Shown: in pieces, positions 8,922 to 18,738 of the stretch
Numbering within the stretch: the first letter of the stretch is position 1
How the letters are laid out: each line of letters opens with the position of its first letter
DNA from: Pseudoalteromonas sp. SMS1
GTDB taxonomy: Bacteria > Pseudomonadota > Gammaproteobacteria > Enterobacterales > Alteromonadaceae
Direction: 5' to 3'
Length of the DNA stretch: 64,000 nucleotides
Assembly (NCBI RefSeq): GCF_021530565.1
Contig: NZ_JAKGBI010000008.1
Coordinates: 124,001-188,000, forward strand
The notes under the pieces: generated by a model
Told to the model about the DNA's origin: nothing
The model's input: the letters and a program-made list of their open reading frames with translations, nothing else
Database searches by the model: none
Translations under genes and position numbers: made by a program

Positions 8922-11387
8922 TTAGGAAGTCAAATAGTGAATGACATCTTCAACTTCCGTCATTCTTTGCAACCACAATTTGTAGTCTTCAAACGGAAGT
9001 GGTCGAGAAACAAAGTACCCTTGACCAATGTCACAGTCATAGCTTTGTAATTGTCGATAACTTCCTTCACTCTCAACGCCTTCGGCTACAACGACTGAAC
9101 CAAGGCTGTGAGCCATATCGCACGTTGCTTTACAAATAGTCTGATTGGTCTTGGAGCTTTCAAGGTCCATGACAAAGCGCTTATCTATTTTTAACTTATC
9201 AAACCCAAGTTGACTCAGGTATGCTAACGAAGAATATCCCGTTCCAAAATCATCGATGGCAACTTTAATACCGATACTTCTGTAATCAGCTAAGCTGTCG
9301 TATAAAGTTGTTTCATTTTCAACCGTTGCAGACTCAGTCACTTCAAGTACGATTTGACTCGGTGCCAATTGGTATTGATTGACTAATTCAATCAATTGTA
9401 CTGTAAGTTCTTTACGCCCAACATCACGCCCAGATATATTCAGAGACAAATGATGGCTTGGTAAAAGCTTGACCAATTCAGCTTGCTGTCTCAAACCACA
9501 TTCGATAACCCATTCGGTCAGTTCATATATAATGCCTGATGACTCTGCAATTGGAATAAACTCTGTGGGCGGGATGATGCCGAGCTCTGGATGATGCCAT
9601 CTTAGTAATGCTTCAGCGCCATATACACGACCTGATTTAAGGTGCAACTGTGGCTGTAAATACAAGCTTAGCTGTTCACGCTCGATCGCAACCTTTAAAG
9701 CCGAGGCAATTTTAATGCGTCGCTGAGATACGATAGAGTTCCCAAAATCAAACAGCTGCCACTTATTCGTGCCTACGGGTTTAGCGGCCATCGCTTGCAT
9801 GGCACATTGAATAATCGAATCTGCGTTCGATGCATGAATTGGGTTGCTCGCAACGCCAATCTCAAGCTGGTCGACCAACAGATCGCCGCCAAAATCGATG
9901 CCCTCCTCAAAACTCGAAGACAATACACACACAAACTGTTCAATTTGACTCAACTCAAATTTGCCGATTAATACCACTGCGAAAAGCGAATCGTCGAGTC
10001 GATAAATTGAAGTTTGACTCTTTGAGTCTTCAGCAATGACCACATTGCCATAGGTATTCAATTGCTTCCCTACTTTGCTAAGCAGCTTTCTGAGATGCGA
10101 GTTGGCGTAATTCCACCCCATATTTAAGCGAATAGTCTGCAAAACCAAAGGTCTAAAGAGCAATAAAGTGTGAGGTTTGTTTACCTTGTCCAGCGCCTCT
10201 AAGCTTTGTTGCAGCATGTAACGGTTAGGCGCCCCCGTGTCTTTGTCATGCGTTGCATAAAACATGAGACGTCGTTTCTTATTTTTGTCATGCCAATACA
10301 AGTAACAGGCAAGCATAATGACATGTAACGTAATGAGCAGGTGGCTCAGCAAGGACTCATCCACAGGCCAAAAGAACCCAAACTGGTTCACAAAGATGGA
10401 CGCTTTCAATGCAAAAATTGGCAACCAAGTAAACATCAAAACTAAGACTTCGTCTTTATGTTCAGCGTATTGGCTTTTCAGTACGACGACATATAATACG
10501 CAACAGATTAAGCTCGCAATCACATGGAAAATGAGCGAGTTTTGGGCATTCAAAGGCGCAATTAACACGGCTAGCGCAGCAATAAACCAAATCGAAGCGG
10601 TAACCAGATTTGTATATTTCCCATCAGCACGCTTTTCGATCATAAAAAAATATAGAAATAAAATCGCAAAAATCAGGGATAACAGAAATATCTGGCTGTG
10701 GAATGTTGCAAAATAACCAATAAATTCGCTTGGAAATAAAAGCATGTTGGCGCCATTGTACACGCCACTTTGTATGCTGATACATAAAAAGTACGCACCA
10801 AGAGATGCCAAACCTCTACGCGACTGACCAATTGCCATTAAAAAAACAAAAAACGCAATAAAGTAATGAACGCCACTGCTAGCACCCAATATAAAAAGCC
10901 GCTTATTTAGTAGATATCTATAATCTGAAAATGACATTATAGATAGCGATAGCATACCATTATATTTAGCATTAACTTGAATGTATACTTCAGAGTTTAT
11001 TCCATTTTCAATAATAGATTGGTGAGGAAGTATACCTTGCTCTGGTGAAGTATAGCCTGAAACAGGCGAGATCAGCTCATAATCAACGATCGCCCCCGAA
11101 ATAACGCGGTATAGCTTAACATGGCCTTCAATTGGGCTGGTTATCGCGACCAATTGATCCTCACTGGACTGGCTACTCACCTTAACCCAAATGGTTTCGC
11201 CTTTGTTAAACTTTGCTTTCGTACTTATCGTATTGAACTGGTCTTTTCGATCAATAACAGCATCTATTGACAGTTGATTAGACGTGTCTTTTAAAAGCTC
11301 TATGTGAAAAGTTGGCTGTTCAGCCCCGAGGCTAAAACAACTGAACAATAGCAGAATCACAAACAGCTTAACTGTTAAAAACCACAT
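8922..11387 (-). CDS. Membrane EAL phosphodiesterase with 7TM-type sensor and degenerate GGDEF
   Basis: This is an 821-residue protein. A signal peptide is followed by a periplasmic beta domain (about 25-175) resembling 7TMR-DISMED2, then about seven or eight membrane segments (about 180-385), a GGDEF domain without the catalytic motif (IYRLDDSLFAVV at that place), and a complete EAL domain: AEALLRW, LNISGRD, LEVTESA, IDDFGTGYSS, KIDKRF, AEGVES, QGYFVSRP. It should hydrolyse cyclic di-GMP in response to a periplasmic ligand. The ATG at 11387 lies six bases after AAGGAG, which fits better than the upstream GTG. The degenerate GGDEF domain may bind GTP allosterically. Confidence 0.9.
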   Translation of the reverse strand: MWFLTVKLFVILLLFSCFSLGAEQPTFHIELLKDTSNQLSIDAVIDRKDQFNTISTKAKFNKGETIWVKVSSQSSEDQLVAITSPIEGHVKLYRVISGAIVDYELISPVSGYTSPEQGILPHQSIIENGINSEVYIQVNAKYNGMLSLSIMSFSDYRYLLNKRLFILGASSGVHYFIAFFVFLMAIGQSRRGLASLGAYFLCISIQSGVYNGANMLLFPSEFIGYFATFHSQIFLLSLIFAILFLYFFMIEKRADGKYTNLVTASIWFIAALAVLIAPLNAQNSLIFHVIASLICCVLYVVVLKSQYAEHKDEVLVLMFTWLPIFALKASIFVNQFGFFWPVDESLLSHLLITLHVIMLACYLYWHDKNKKRRLMFYATHDKDTGAPNRYMLQQSLEALDKVNKPHTLLLFRPLVLQTIRLNMGWNYANSHLRKLLSKVGKQLNTYGNVVIAEDSKSQTSIYRLDDSLFAVVLIGKFELSQIEQFVCVLSSSFEEGIDFGGDLLVDQLEIGVASNPIHASNADSIIQCAMQAMAAKPVGTNKWQLFDFGNSIVSQRRIKIASALKVAIEREQLSLYLQPQLHLKSGRVYGAEALLRWHHPELGIIPPTEFIPIAESSGIIYELTEWVIECGLRQQAELVKLLPSHHLSLNISGRDVGRKELTVQLIELVNQYQLAPSQIVLEVTESATVENETTLYDSLADYRSIGIKVAIDDFGTGYSSLAYLSQLGFDKLKIDKRFVMDLESSKTNQTICKATCDMAHSLGSVVVAEGVESEGSYRQLQSYDCDIGQGYFVSRPLPFEDYKLWLQRMTEVEDVIHYLTS

Positions 11388-11569
11388 ACCCACCTCCTTG
11401 AGTAAGTGATTAACTTTGGCTGATAGGACTGTTAGATCTGTTCAATATTAGTACCGATAATATAAAATATATATTGCATTTTTTATACAGTATAGAGGTA
11501 CATATATTGACCGCCAACAGTTGCATCATTCAAGTATGGAAGCTGAATGAATATTTACCAGTTAATTGG

Positions 11570-11594
11570 AAAAATAATGCCCCGTTGGCGTTAT
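11570..11594 (-). terminator. Terminator after mrp
   Basis: Read on the minus strand, ATAACGCC / GGCATTAT (one G-T pair) with loop AACGG is followed by a T-rich run, just past the mrp stop. It is a typical intrinsic terminator. Confidence 0.6.
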
Positions 11595-11603
11595 AAAAGG
11601 CAA

Positions 11604-12677
11604 TTAGTCATCTGAAACGATGATTTCTACACCTTGTGTCTCAAGTGACTGTAGAAACAACATGCTACTCACAAGTTGCGCGCAATAGGTATAATGGTCG
11701 GCAATTGGCATGGCTTTTTCTATGATATTTTCTCCACGCTCTGATTCTTCTCGAATACAAATATCTAAGGGGATCTCTGCCAGCAAAGGGACCCCATGAC
11801 GTGCAGCCAACTGATTACCGCCATCTTGACCGAATAAATGGTTTTTACCCCCGCAATGGGTGCAATTGAAGTAACTCATGTTTTCAATGAGTCCGATGAT
11901 TGGCAAATTCACCTGTGAAAACATAGCAATCCCTTTTTGTGCGTCAGCCAATGCTAGATCTTGGGGCGTGGTAACAATTACAGCACCACTGGCAGGCAAT
12001 TTTTGTGTCATGGTTAACTGAATGTCACCAGTACCAGGTGGCATATCAACAACTAAATAGTCTATCTCACCCCAATCAGTTTCATTTAACAACTGATTGA
12101 GCGCTTGAGAAGCCATCGGCCCTCGCCATACCGTCGCATTTTCAGCTGGGACCAAATAACCAATGGACATGGTCTTCAATCCATATTTTTCCATCGGGTT
12201 AAGCAATTTATCATCTTTTGCAGTAGGTTGCTCACCCACTAAACCAAGCAATGAGGGAATTGAGGGCCCATATATATCCGCATCTAGTAGGCCAACACTT
12301 GCACCTTGCGCTTTTAGTGCTAGAGCCAAATTGACAGCAGTCGTGGACTTACCAACGCCTCCTTTTCCTGAAGCAACCAACACAATATGTTTAATTTTCT
12401 TAAATTTGTAATGATTGGGGATCTCTGTCTGTATCGCTAGATTCACCGTGTCATTGAGTTGCTCTGCCAAATAACTCTGAATCAAACTGTGTTGTGACTG
12501 CGCTGCAAATGGTAACGTGACCAAAACATCCCAACACTTGCCAACTTTGTTTGCCTGTTTAATCCACTCAGACTGAATCCCTAGTGGAAAAATCGCACTT
12601 CGGTAGCTGTTTAAAAGCGCAATAATTTGCTTTTCGACCGGATCTTCTTTGTTGAACAAACTCTTGAAACCAAACAT
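11604..12677 (-). CDS. mrp: Mrp/ApbC-family iron-sulfur cluster carrier ATPase
   Basis: This 357-residue P-loop ATPase has the deviant Walker A motif SGKGGVGKSTTAVN near residue 105, LLDADIYGPSIP, the DMPPGTGD Walker B region, TTPQDLALADAQKG, and the Cys-x2-Cys motif FNCTHCGG that binds the bridging Fe-S cluster. Mrp/ApbC proteins carry [4Fe-4S] clusters to apo-enzymes in the cytoplasm. The first 95 residues form a small N-terminal domain in the MIP18/DUF59 position but are weakly conserved. It is divergent from metG, an arrangement also found in E. coli, which supports the name. Confidence 0.93.
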   Translation of the reverse strand: MFGFKSLFNKEDPVEKQIIALLNSYRSAIFPLGIQSEWIKQANKVGKCWDVLVTLPFAAQSQHSLIQSYLAEQLNDTVNLAIQTEIPNHYKFKKIKHIVLVASGKGGVGKSTTAVNLALALKAQGASVGLLDADIYGPSIPSLLGLVGEQPTAKDDKLLNPMEKYGLKTMSIGYLVPAENATVWRGPMASQALNQLLNETDWGEIDYLVVDMPPGTGDIQLTMTQKLPASGAVIVTTPQDLALADAQKGIAMFSQVNLPIIGLIENMSYFNCTHCGGKNHLFGQDGGNQLAARHGVPLLAEIPLDICIREESERGENIIEKAMPIADHYTYCAQLVSSMLFLQSLETQGVEIIVSDD

Positions 12678-12870
12678 ACAAATAAAACGCCATCAGGTGG
12701 TGAAAATAACGCTGGAATTATGTAACATTCAGTTCATTAAGACCAGTCAAATTCGCGTTAAGAGGGCATATTCCAGTTAAAGGTGAAAACTGTATTAAAT
12801 TCAACCGTTAGAATGAATACATGACTTTAATTGGTATTAGTCAATGCGGCTAAAAAACCATGGGAAAACT

Positions 12871-14895
12871 ATGACAAAGAGAAAAATTCTCATTACCAGT
12901 GCATTACCGTATGCAAATGGCCCGACACATTTAGGGCATTTATTAGAATATATTCAAACCGATGTTTGGTCTCGCTTCCAAAAAATGCGCGGCCACGAAG
13001 CATACTATGTGTGCGCGGATGACGCTCATGGTACGCCAATCATGTTGAATGCTCAAAAGCAAGGCATTACACCTGAAGAAATGGTTAAAAATGTGAGTAT
13101 TGAAAGACAGCGAGATTTTGCAGATTTCAATATTGTTTTTGACAACTACCATAGTACCCATAGCGAAGAAAACAAAGCATTGAGTGAGCTTATTTATACT
13201 CGCTTGAATGACAAAGGACACATTAAAAAGCGAACTATCTCACAGCTTTTTGACCCTGAAAAAAATATCTTTCTACCAGATCGATTTGTAACTGGTACAT
13301 GCCCTACATGTGAGGCAGAAGACCAAAATGGTGACAGTTGTGACGTATGTGGCGCAACTTACAGCCCGACAGAGTTAAAGAAACCTAAATCTGTCATGTC
13401 AGGGGCGACACCAGTCCTCAAGGACTCAGAGCACTTCTTCTTTGATTTACCCGCATTTGAAGGCATGCTCAAAGAGTGGCTTCACTCAGGTAGTTTACAA
13501 ACCGAAATGGCGAATAAGCTTGAAGAATGGTTTGCAGAAGGCCTACAGCAGTGGGATATTAGCCGAGACGCGCCTTACTTTGGTTTTGAGATCCCGGGCG
13601 CACCTGGCAAGTATTTTTACGTATGGCTCGATGCGCCAATCGGTTATATGGCAAGCTTTAAAAACCTGTGTGATAAAAGTGGTATCGACTTTGATAGCTT
13701 CTGGGGCAAAGATTCGGACGCGGAGCTATATCACTTCATTGGTAAAGACATCATTTATTTTCATAGTTTGTTCTGGCCTGCAATGCTTGAAGGCGCTGAC
13801 TTCAGAAAACCGACCAATGTGTTCGCGCATGGTTTCGTCACTGTAAATGGTGCGAAAATGTCTAAGTCAAAAGGGACATTCATTAAAGCGCGTACCTATC
13901 TAGAGCACTTGGATCCTGAATATTTGCGATATTACTACGCGGCCAAGCTCAACAGTGGTATTACAGATTTGGATCTTAACCTAGAAGATTTTGCACAACG
14001 CGTAAATTCTGACTTGGTTGGGAAAGTAGTTAATATTGCGAGCCGATGTGCCGGTTTCATTACCAAGAAATTTGCAGGCAAACTGAGTGATGAAGTGATG
14101 GACGAAGCGTTGTTAGCTGAGTTCACAACCGTCTCTGATGCCATTGCAACACATTACGAAAATAGAGATTATAGCCGCGCTATTCGCGAAATCATGACCC
14201 TAGCAGACAAAGCAAACCAATTCATTGACGCTGAAGCACCATGGGTTTTAATTAAAGATGAAGCAACACAGGAACGTGCACACCAAGTTTGTTCACTTGG
14301 TTTAAATATGTTCAAAGTGATTTTAACGTACCTTAAGCCTGTTCTTCCGGGTATGAGCGCCAACGTTGAGCAATTCCTTGCGACGGAGCTGAACTGGGAC
14401 ACCGTCAGTGAACCGCTTAAAGGCCATGAAATTAATAAGTTTAAAGCACTGATGCAACGTGTAGATTTAGATAAGGTAAATGCAATGGTAGAAGCTTCAA
14501 AAGAAAGTTTAGAGGCAGCGAAGCCGGCGGTCGACCCAAATAGCCCGCTCGCAAAAGAGCCTATCGCAGATGAGATCGAGTTTAATGATTTTGCGAAAGT
14601 TGATTTGCGAGTAGCGAAAATCGCCAAGGCAGAGCATGTTGAAGGTGCCGAAAAACTATTGAAGCTCACGCTGGATTTAGGCGGAGAAACACGCCAAGTG
14701 TTTGCAGGTATCAAATCAGCATATGCGCCTGAAGATATAGAAGGTAAACTGACCGTCATGGTAGCAAACCTCAAACCACGTAAGATGCGCTTTGGACTCT
14801 CCGAAGGCATGGTGTTGGCAGCAGGTCCTGGTGGCAAAGAAATATACATCCTGAACCCTGACGAAGGTTCAGAGCCAGGTATGCGCGTGATGTAA
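12871..14895 (+). CDS. metG: Methionyl-tRNA synthetase
   Basis: This 674-residue class I aminoacyl-tRNA synthetase charges tRNA-Met. It has the HIGH-type motif in [12 protein letters not shown], the zinc knuckle with two Cys-x2-Cys pairs ([10 protein letters not shown] and SCDVCGATY), [11 protein letters not shown], the KMSKS loop in [12 protein letters not shown], and a C-terminal tRNA-binding/dimerisation domain (about 570-674: [31 protein letters not shown]). I start at ATG 12871 ([17 protein letters not shown]), which matches the E. coli start; upstream in-frame starts would add an unconserved tail. A strong terminator follows. Confidence 0.97.
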   Translation: MTKRKILITSALPYANGPTHLGHLLEYIQTDVWSRFQKMRGHEAYYVCADDAHGTPIMLNAQKQGITPEEMVKNVSIERQRDFADFNIVFDNYHSTHSEENKALSELIYTRLNDKGHIKKRTISQLFDPEKNIFLPDRFVTGTCPTCEAEDQNGDSCDVCGATYSPTELKKPKSVMSGATPVLKDSEHFFFDLPAFEGMLKEWLHSGSLQTEMANKLEEWFAEGLQQWDISRDAPYFGFEIPGAPGKYFYVWLDAPIGYMASFKNLCDKSGIDFDSFWGKDSDAELYHFIGKDIIYFHSLFWPAMLEGADFRKPTNVFAHGFVTVNGAKMSKSKGTFIKARTYLEHLDPEYLRYYYAAKLNSGITDLDLNLEDFAQRVNSDLVGKVVNIASRCAGFITKKFAGKLSDEVMDEALLAEFTTVSDAIATHYENRDYSRAIREIMTLADKANQFIDAEAPWVLIKDEATQERAHQVCSLGLNMFKVILTYLKPVLPGMSANVEQFLATELNWDTVSEPLKGHEINKFKALMQRVDLDKVNAMVEASKESLEAAKPAVDPNSPLAKEPIADEIEFNDFAKVDLRVAKIAKAEHVEGAEKLLKLTLDLGGETRQVFAGIKSAYAPEDIEGKLTVMVANLKPRKMRFGLSEGMVLAAGPGGKEIYILNPDEGSEPGMRVM

Positions 14896-14913
14896 GAGCA
14901 CGATTAAAGCTGG

Positions 14914-14942
14914 AAAAGCCGCCAATCTAGGGCGGCTTTTTT
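14914..14942 (+). terminator. Terminator after metG
   Basis: The stem AAAGCCGCC / GGCGGCTTT with a seven-base loop is followed by a T run 20 bases after the metG stop. The leading A-run makes it usable from the other strand for the converging kinase gene. Confidence 0.85.
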
Positions 14943-14953
14943 AGTGTGATTTA

Positions 14954-17900
14954 CTATGCTTCTTTTGCATTAATAGGACTAGTTGCCTTGATGTAAGGCA
15001 CTTTGATTTTAACTTCTAAACCTTTATGCGGTTTTGACCAAGCCGATATCTCACCTTTAAGTAACTGCGTCACTAAATTGTACACAATGTGCATCCCCAA
15101 ACCACAGCCACCTTGGCTTCGCTTAGTTGTAACAAATGGGTCAAATAGCGTCGTGAGACTGCTATCACTCATACCGATGCCATCGTCTTTGTATGTCAGT
15201 GTCCAGGTGCCTTCTAGCATTTGCAAACTGACCTGCACAGTACCTTCTTCTTGATGCTCAAACCCATGGATCATCGAGTTATTATATAGGTTTGTCAAAA
15301 TCTGGTAGATCGCGCCTGGGTACGTGTTCACATCGATATCTGTGTCACCGTGAATACGAAGCACAACTTTTTTACCTTTCGCCAATGGTGCCAGCGAGCT
15401 AAAAACATCTTCAACATACTCTTTTACATTGATGTCACGCTGTACCTCGCTAGAGTGATCAACCGCCACTTGCTTAAAGTTGCTGATCAGTTCTTTCGCC
15501 CGATCTAAATTTCGGTTCATCAGTTGGTAACCTTCGCGCTGCTCATTGATTGATTGTTCAAGTTCCGACTGTTTCAAAGTTTGATTTTCTAATTTTGTCG
15601 CTATTTGCTTCAAGCTTTCTTCGTTATACGAAATAGCCGTAATTGAAATCCCCAATGGAGTATTTATCTCATGTGCTATCCCCGCGACCACATTACCCAG
15701 AGAAGCCATTTTTTCACTTTCTATTAATTCTTGCTGGGTGCGTTTTAACTCCATCATCGCCTGTTCTAGCTTTTGATTCTTGCGATACAACTCATCGGTA
15801 CGCACCGCAACCTTAATTTCCAACTCTTCATTCAGTGACTGTAGTGCATTTTGATGTGCTTTTAATTCAGCAATGTCTTTCAAGGCCCCTGCAACGCGCA
15901 TCACTTTGCCGTGACTATCACGACTGACTACTTTGCCTCTCTCTAGTACCCATGTCCAATCACCATCCACTGTCTTAACCCGTATCGCTATCTCATAGGT
16001 GTCTTCCTCACCTTCTAAACAGCCGTCAAGTTTCTCTTCCCAAGCTACGCAATCTTTGGGGTGAATAAAGTGTACAGCATCATTCGCTGCCATCTGCGTC
16101 TTACAATCACCATAGTCAATTCGCGGTTTAACACTATGGCGATAAATTTTGCCAGTTTCTATATGCCAATCCCACAATTCATCTTGGCTTGCCCACAACG
16201 AGAGTTCTAGCCGCTCTTGCAACTCATTCATGATTTGATTGTCGCTCACGACCTGTTGAAAACGCTTTTGCCTCTGCCTTATCCACAAGTAAAATGCCAG
16301 CGCAAGCGTCAATATGTATGCAGCTTTGGTATAATCGTTCCACCACCAAGGCGCACGAATCAAAATATCAAATAAATGGGTGGGTGATATTTGGTTGAAG
16401 CGGTTTATCGTGTAAGTTTGTACCTGATATTTCCCTGGATTGAGCTTAAGCAAATTGATTTGTCTCACACCGTCTGCGAGCTTCAGCCACTTTTCGCTCA
16501 AGCCAATAATTCGATAGTAAAAACGAAGGCCTTCAGAGCCATAATCCAAACTGGAATAGTGTAACGACAGAATATCCTGATCATGGTTAAGCTCTATCGT
16601 CGTTGTCAACTCTGGCGCCAACTTCAACTCGTCATCCGTCGATGGATGAAGCTCATTACCGAGTAATTCAATACTGGAAACTAAAAGCGGTCGACTGGTT
16701 GGCGCGATTTTTATTTGTTTAGGATAAAATTGATTAAACCCTTTTGACCCACCAATAAATACTCTGCCGTCTGGCGATAGCCAACTGGCGTTGTAGTTAA
16801 ACTCGTTCCCCTGAACGCCATCCACTGGGAGGAAGTTATCTATTTTAAAATCGTGAATGTTCACCCGTGATAACCCGCCACTGCTACCAAACCATACGTG
16901 ATCTTGCCCATCAAATATCAATGCCCAAACAGCACCATTTGTAAGCCCATCAGACTTTTTAATCACTTTTGACACAGAAAAGTCATTATTGACAACAGAC
17001 ACACCCGACTCACTCCCAACCCAAATTCTGCCATAACTGTCTTCTTGCAGCATAAAGACAATATCTGACACCAATGAATCAGCAATTGTGATCTGATCTA
17101 ATACGCCTTCTTCATATTTGAACAGCCCATCACCGATACTGCCAAACAACAGTCCATCACCGTAAGGAATAATCGAAGACACATGATTGGGCGCAGTTGG
17201 CAACTTTAAATATGACTCAAGCTCTCCAGATGTTTCATTGAAATACAGTAACCCCATGGTCCTTGAACTAACGAGTACTTTGCCTCGATAAGAAATAACG
17301 TCATTGAAACTTAGCTCAGGCCCCTTACCCACATCAGGTGCTAAGTTAAGTAATTCACCACTTTCTAGGTTCAACCTAAATACCCCTAAGCCCCGGGTAG
17401 TTAGCCACATATAATTAGCTTGAATATGTAACTTTGTGATAAACGCGTTGGCCAATATAGATAACTGCTCATACTCTTCATAACCAGCTCTGAATCCATG
17501 TTCTTTAAAAAAGTAAAGGCCAGAAGATGTTGCCAACCAAAGCCTATCTTGTCTATCTAACGAGAAGTTTCGAATATCGGGTTCTTGCATTGGACTATCA
17601 GGGTAATTGTAGGCACTGACATGGCCAAAGTTTTCGCTAAGACGACTAATAAAATGAAGCCCACCGGTTTCTGTACCAAACCACAAATCGCTATTACTGT
17701 CCTTAAGGACAGACAGTATGCTGTTATCTTGCAGGCCTAACCCTTGGCCTTCGTGCTTAAACCAATGCTTTTTTATATTGCCTTTGAGGTCAAATAGGTA
17801 CACGCCAAAGTTTGTGCCCAGAAACAGACTGTTAGATGATATATGAATTTGATTTAACTCTAGCCCCGCGCGATTGTCCACTTTGCTGCGCCATAAAACC

Positions 17901-18634
17901 CGTTCGTATAAAGTGTCATAGCTCATTAGCTCATTATCTTTAGAAAGCAGAAAAATCCGCTCACCATTCAAACGCATATGCTTAAAATCATCACTTAAGA
18001 GCTGATTCCCCTTGCCTGATTGAATATTAAAGGCCATTAACCCTTCTTCAGAGAGGTAATAAATGAGGTTTTTGTAAGTCACGACATGACTGATAAAGCG
18101 TCCACTTAGCTCTAACGTGCTTGGTTTAAGTGTCGTTTTATCAATTAAATAAAAGTCGTTATTTTCTGTCGAAACGGCAATGTGGGTGCCAGTACAACTG
18201 AGCGTTTTCACGCGGTCGGACGTAATCACTTCAAAGTGTTCTTTTAAAAAGCTCTGAAATCGCCCCGTAACTGTATGATATGCACTCAACCCAGTGCTCG
18301 TGCCTATCCATACCCTTTCACCACTGTGACAAAGGCCTGTGATAAATGCGCCTGCTAACTCATTAGGATCCTGTTGCCTACTGATAAACTGTTTGAATTC
18401 ATGACCATCGAAACGATTTAAGCCCGCTTGGGTACCAATCCATATGTAGCCCAATTGGTCTTCAGCCAAAGCCATGATCGTCACTTGACTCAGGCCAGAC
18501 TCATAGTCGAAGCGACGCATAACTTGGGAGGTATCTGTGAATAGTGGCCCAGCGAGAGAAATACAAGAAACCATGCCAATTAACAAGGCACATAATGCTC
18601 GCCCAAACAAAGTGCCTGAAACGAGCTGGTACAT
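14954..18634 (-). CDS. Beta-propeller sensor histidine kinase (Reg_prop, Y_Y_Y, PAS, HisKA, HATPase)
   Basis: This 1226-residue membrane sensor starts with a signal peptide, then a long periplasmic region of two-component-regulator propeller repeats (for example DQLGYIWIGTQAGLNRFDG and SNSDLWFGTETGGLHF), a Y_Y_Y domain (about 665-770), one membrane helix near residue 790, a PAS domain (LWDWHIETGKIYRHS), a coiled coil, HisKA with the phospho-accepting His in AGIAHEINTPLGIS, and HATPase motifs DDGIGM and GGCGLGMHIV. It lacks the receiver and DNA-binding parts found in many hybrid relatives, so it needs a separate partner, not seen nearby. ATG 18634 has an AGGG-type ribosome site five or six bases upstream. 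Its ligand is unknown; in related bacteria such sensors often monitor polysaccharide fragments. Confidence 0.9.
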   Translation of the reverse strand: MYQLVSGTLFGRALCALLIGMVSCISLAGPLFTDTSQVMRRFDYESGLSQVTIMALAEDQLGYIWIGTQAGLNRFDGHEFKQFISRQQDPNELAGAFITGLCHSGERVWIGTSTGLSAYHTVTGRFQSFLKEHFEVITSDRVKTLSCTGTHIAVSTENNDFYLIDKTTLKPSTLELSGRFISHVVTYKNLIYYLSEEGLMAFNIQSGKGNQLLSDDFKHMRLNGERIFLLSKDNELMSYDTLYERVLWRSKVDNRAGLELNQIHISSNSLFLGTNFGVYLFDLKGNIKKHWFKHEGQGLGLQDNSILSVLKDSNSDLWFGTETGGLHFISRLSENFGHVSAYNYPDSPMQEPDIRNFSLDRQDRLWLATSSGLYFFKEHGFRAGYEEYEQLSILANAFITKLHIQANYMWLTTRGLGVFRLNLESGELLNLAPDVGKGPELSFNDVISYRGKVLVSSRTMGLLYFNETSGELESYLKLPTAPNHVSSIIPYGDGLLFGSIGDGLFKYEEGVLDQITIADSLVSDIVFMLQEDSYGRIWVGSESGVSVVNNDFSVSKVIKKSDGLTNGAVWALIFDGQDHVWFGSSGGLSRVNIHDFKIDNFLPVDGVQGNEFNYNASWLSPDGRVFIGGSKGFNQFYPKQIKIAPTSRPLLVSSIELLGNELHPSTDDELKLAPELTTTIELNHDQDILSLHYSSLDYGSEGLRFYYRIIGLSEKWLKLADGVRQINLLKLNPGKYQVQTYTINRFNQISPTHLFDILIRAPWWWNDYTKAAYILTLALAFYLWIRQRQKRFQQVVSDNQIMNELQERLELSLWASQDELWDWHIETGKIYRHSVKPRIDYGDCKTQMAANDAVHFIHPKDCVAWEEKLDGCLEGEEDTYEIAIRVKTVDGDWTWVLERGKVVSRDSHGKVMRVAGALKDIAELKAHQNALQSLNEELEIKVAVRTDELYRKNQKLEQAMMELKRTQQELIESEKMASLGNVVAGIAHEINTPLGISITAISYNEESLKQIATKLENQTLKQSELEQSINEQREGYQLMNRNLDRAKELISNFKQVAVDHSSEVQRDINVKEYVEDVFSSLAPLAKGKKVVLRIHGDTDIDVNTYPGAIYQILTNLYNNSMIHGFEHQEEGTVQVSLQMLEGTWTLTYKDDGIGMSDSSLTTLFDPFVTTKRSQGGCGLGMHIVYNLVTQLLKGEISAWSKPHKGLEVKIKVPYIKATSPINAKEA

Positions 18635-18738
18635 TATTACCCTTAAGTGCAACTTAAACAGCATACAATGCCACTTAGTATCAAAACTTACCAATAACTA
18701 TAGCAAAAGCTGCGTTAGACGCTGTAAACTAAGGTGCT

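Noticed and set aside
14169..14849. A 226-codon open frame antisense to metG
   Set aside because: The opposite strand encodes a conserved methionyl-tRNA synthetase. The antisense product is Ser/Leu/Ala-rich with no domain pattern, a typical shadow of codon bias.
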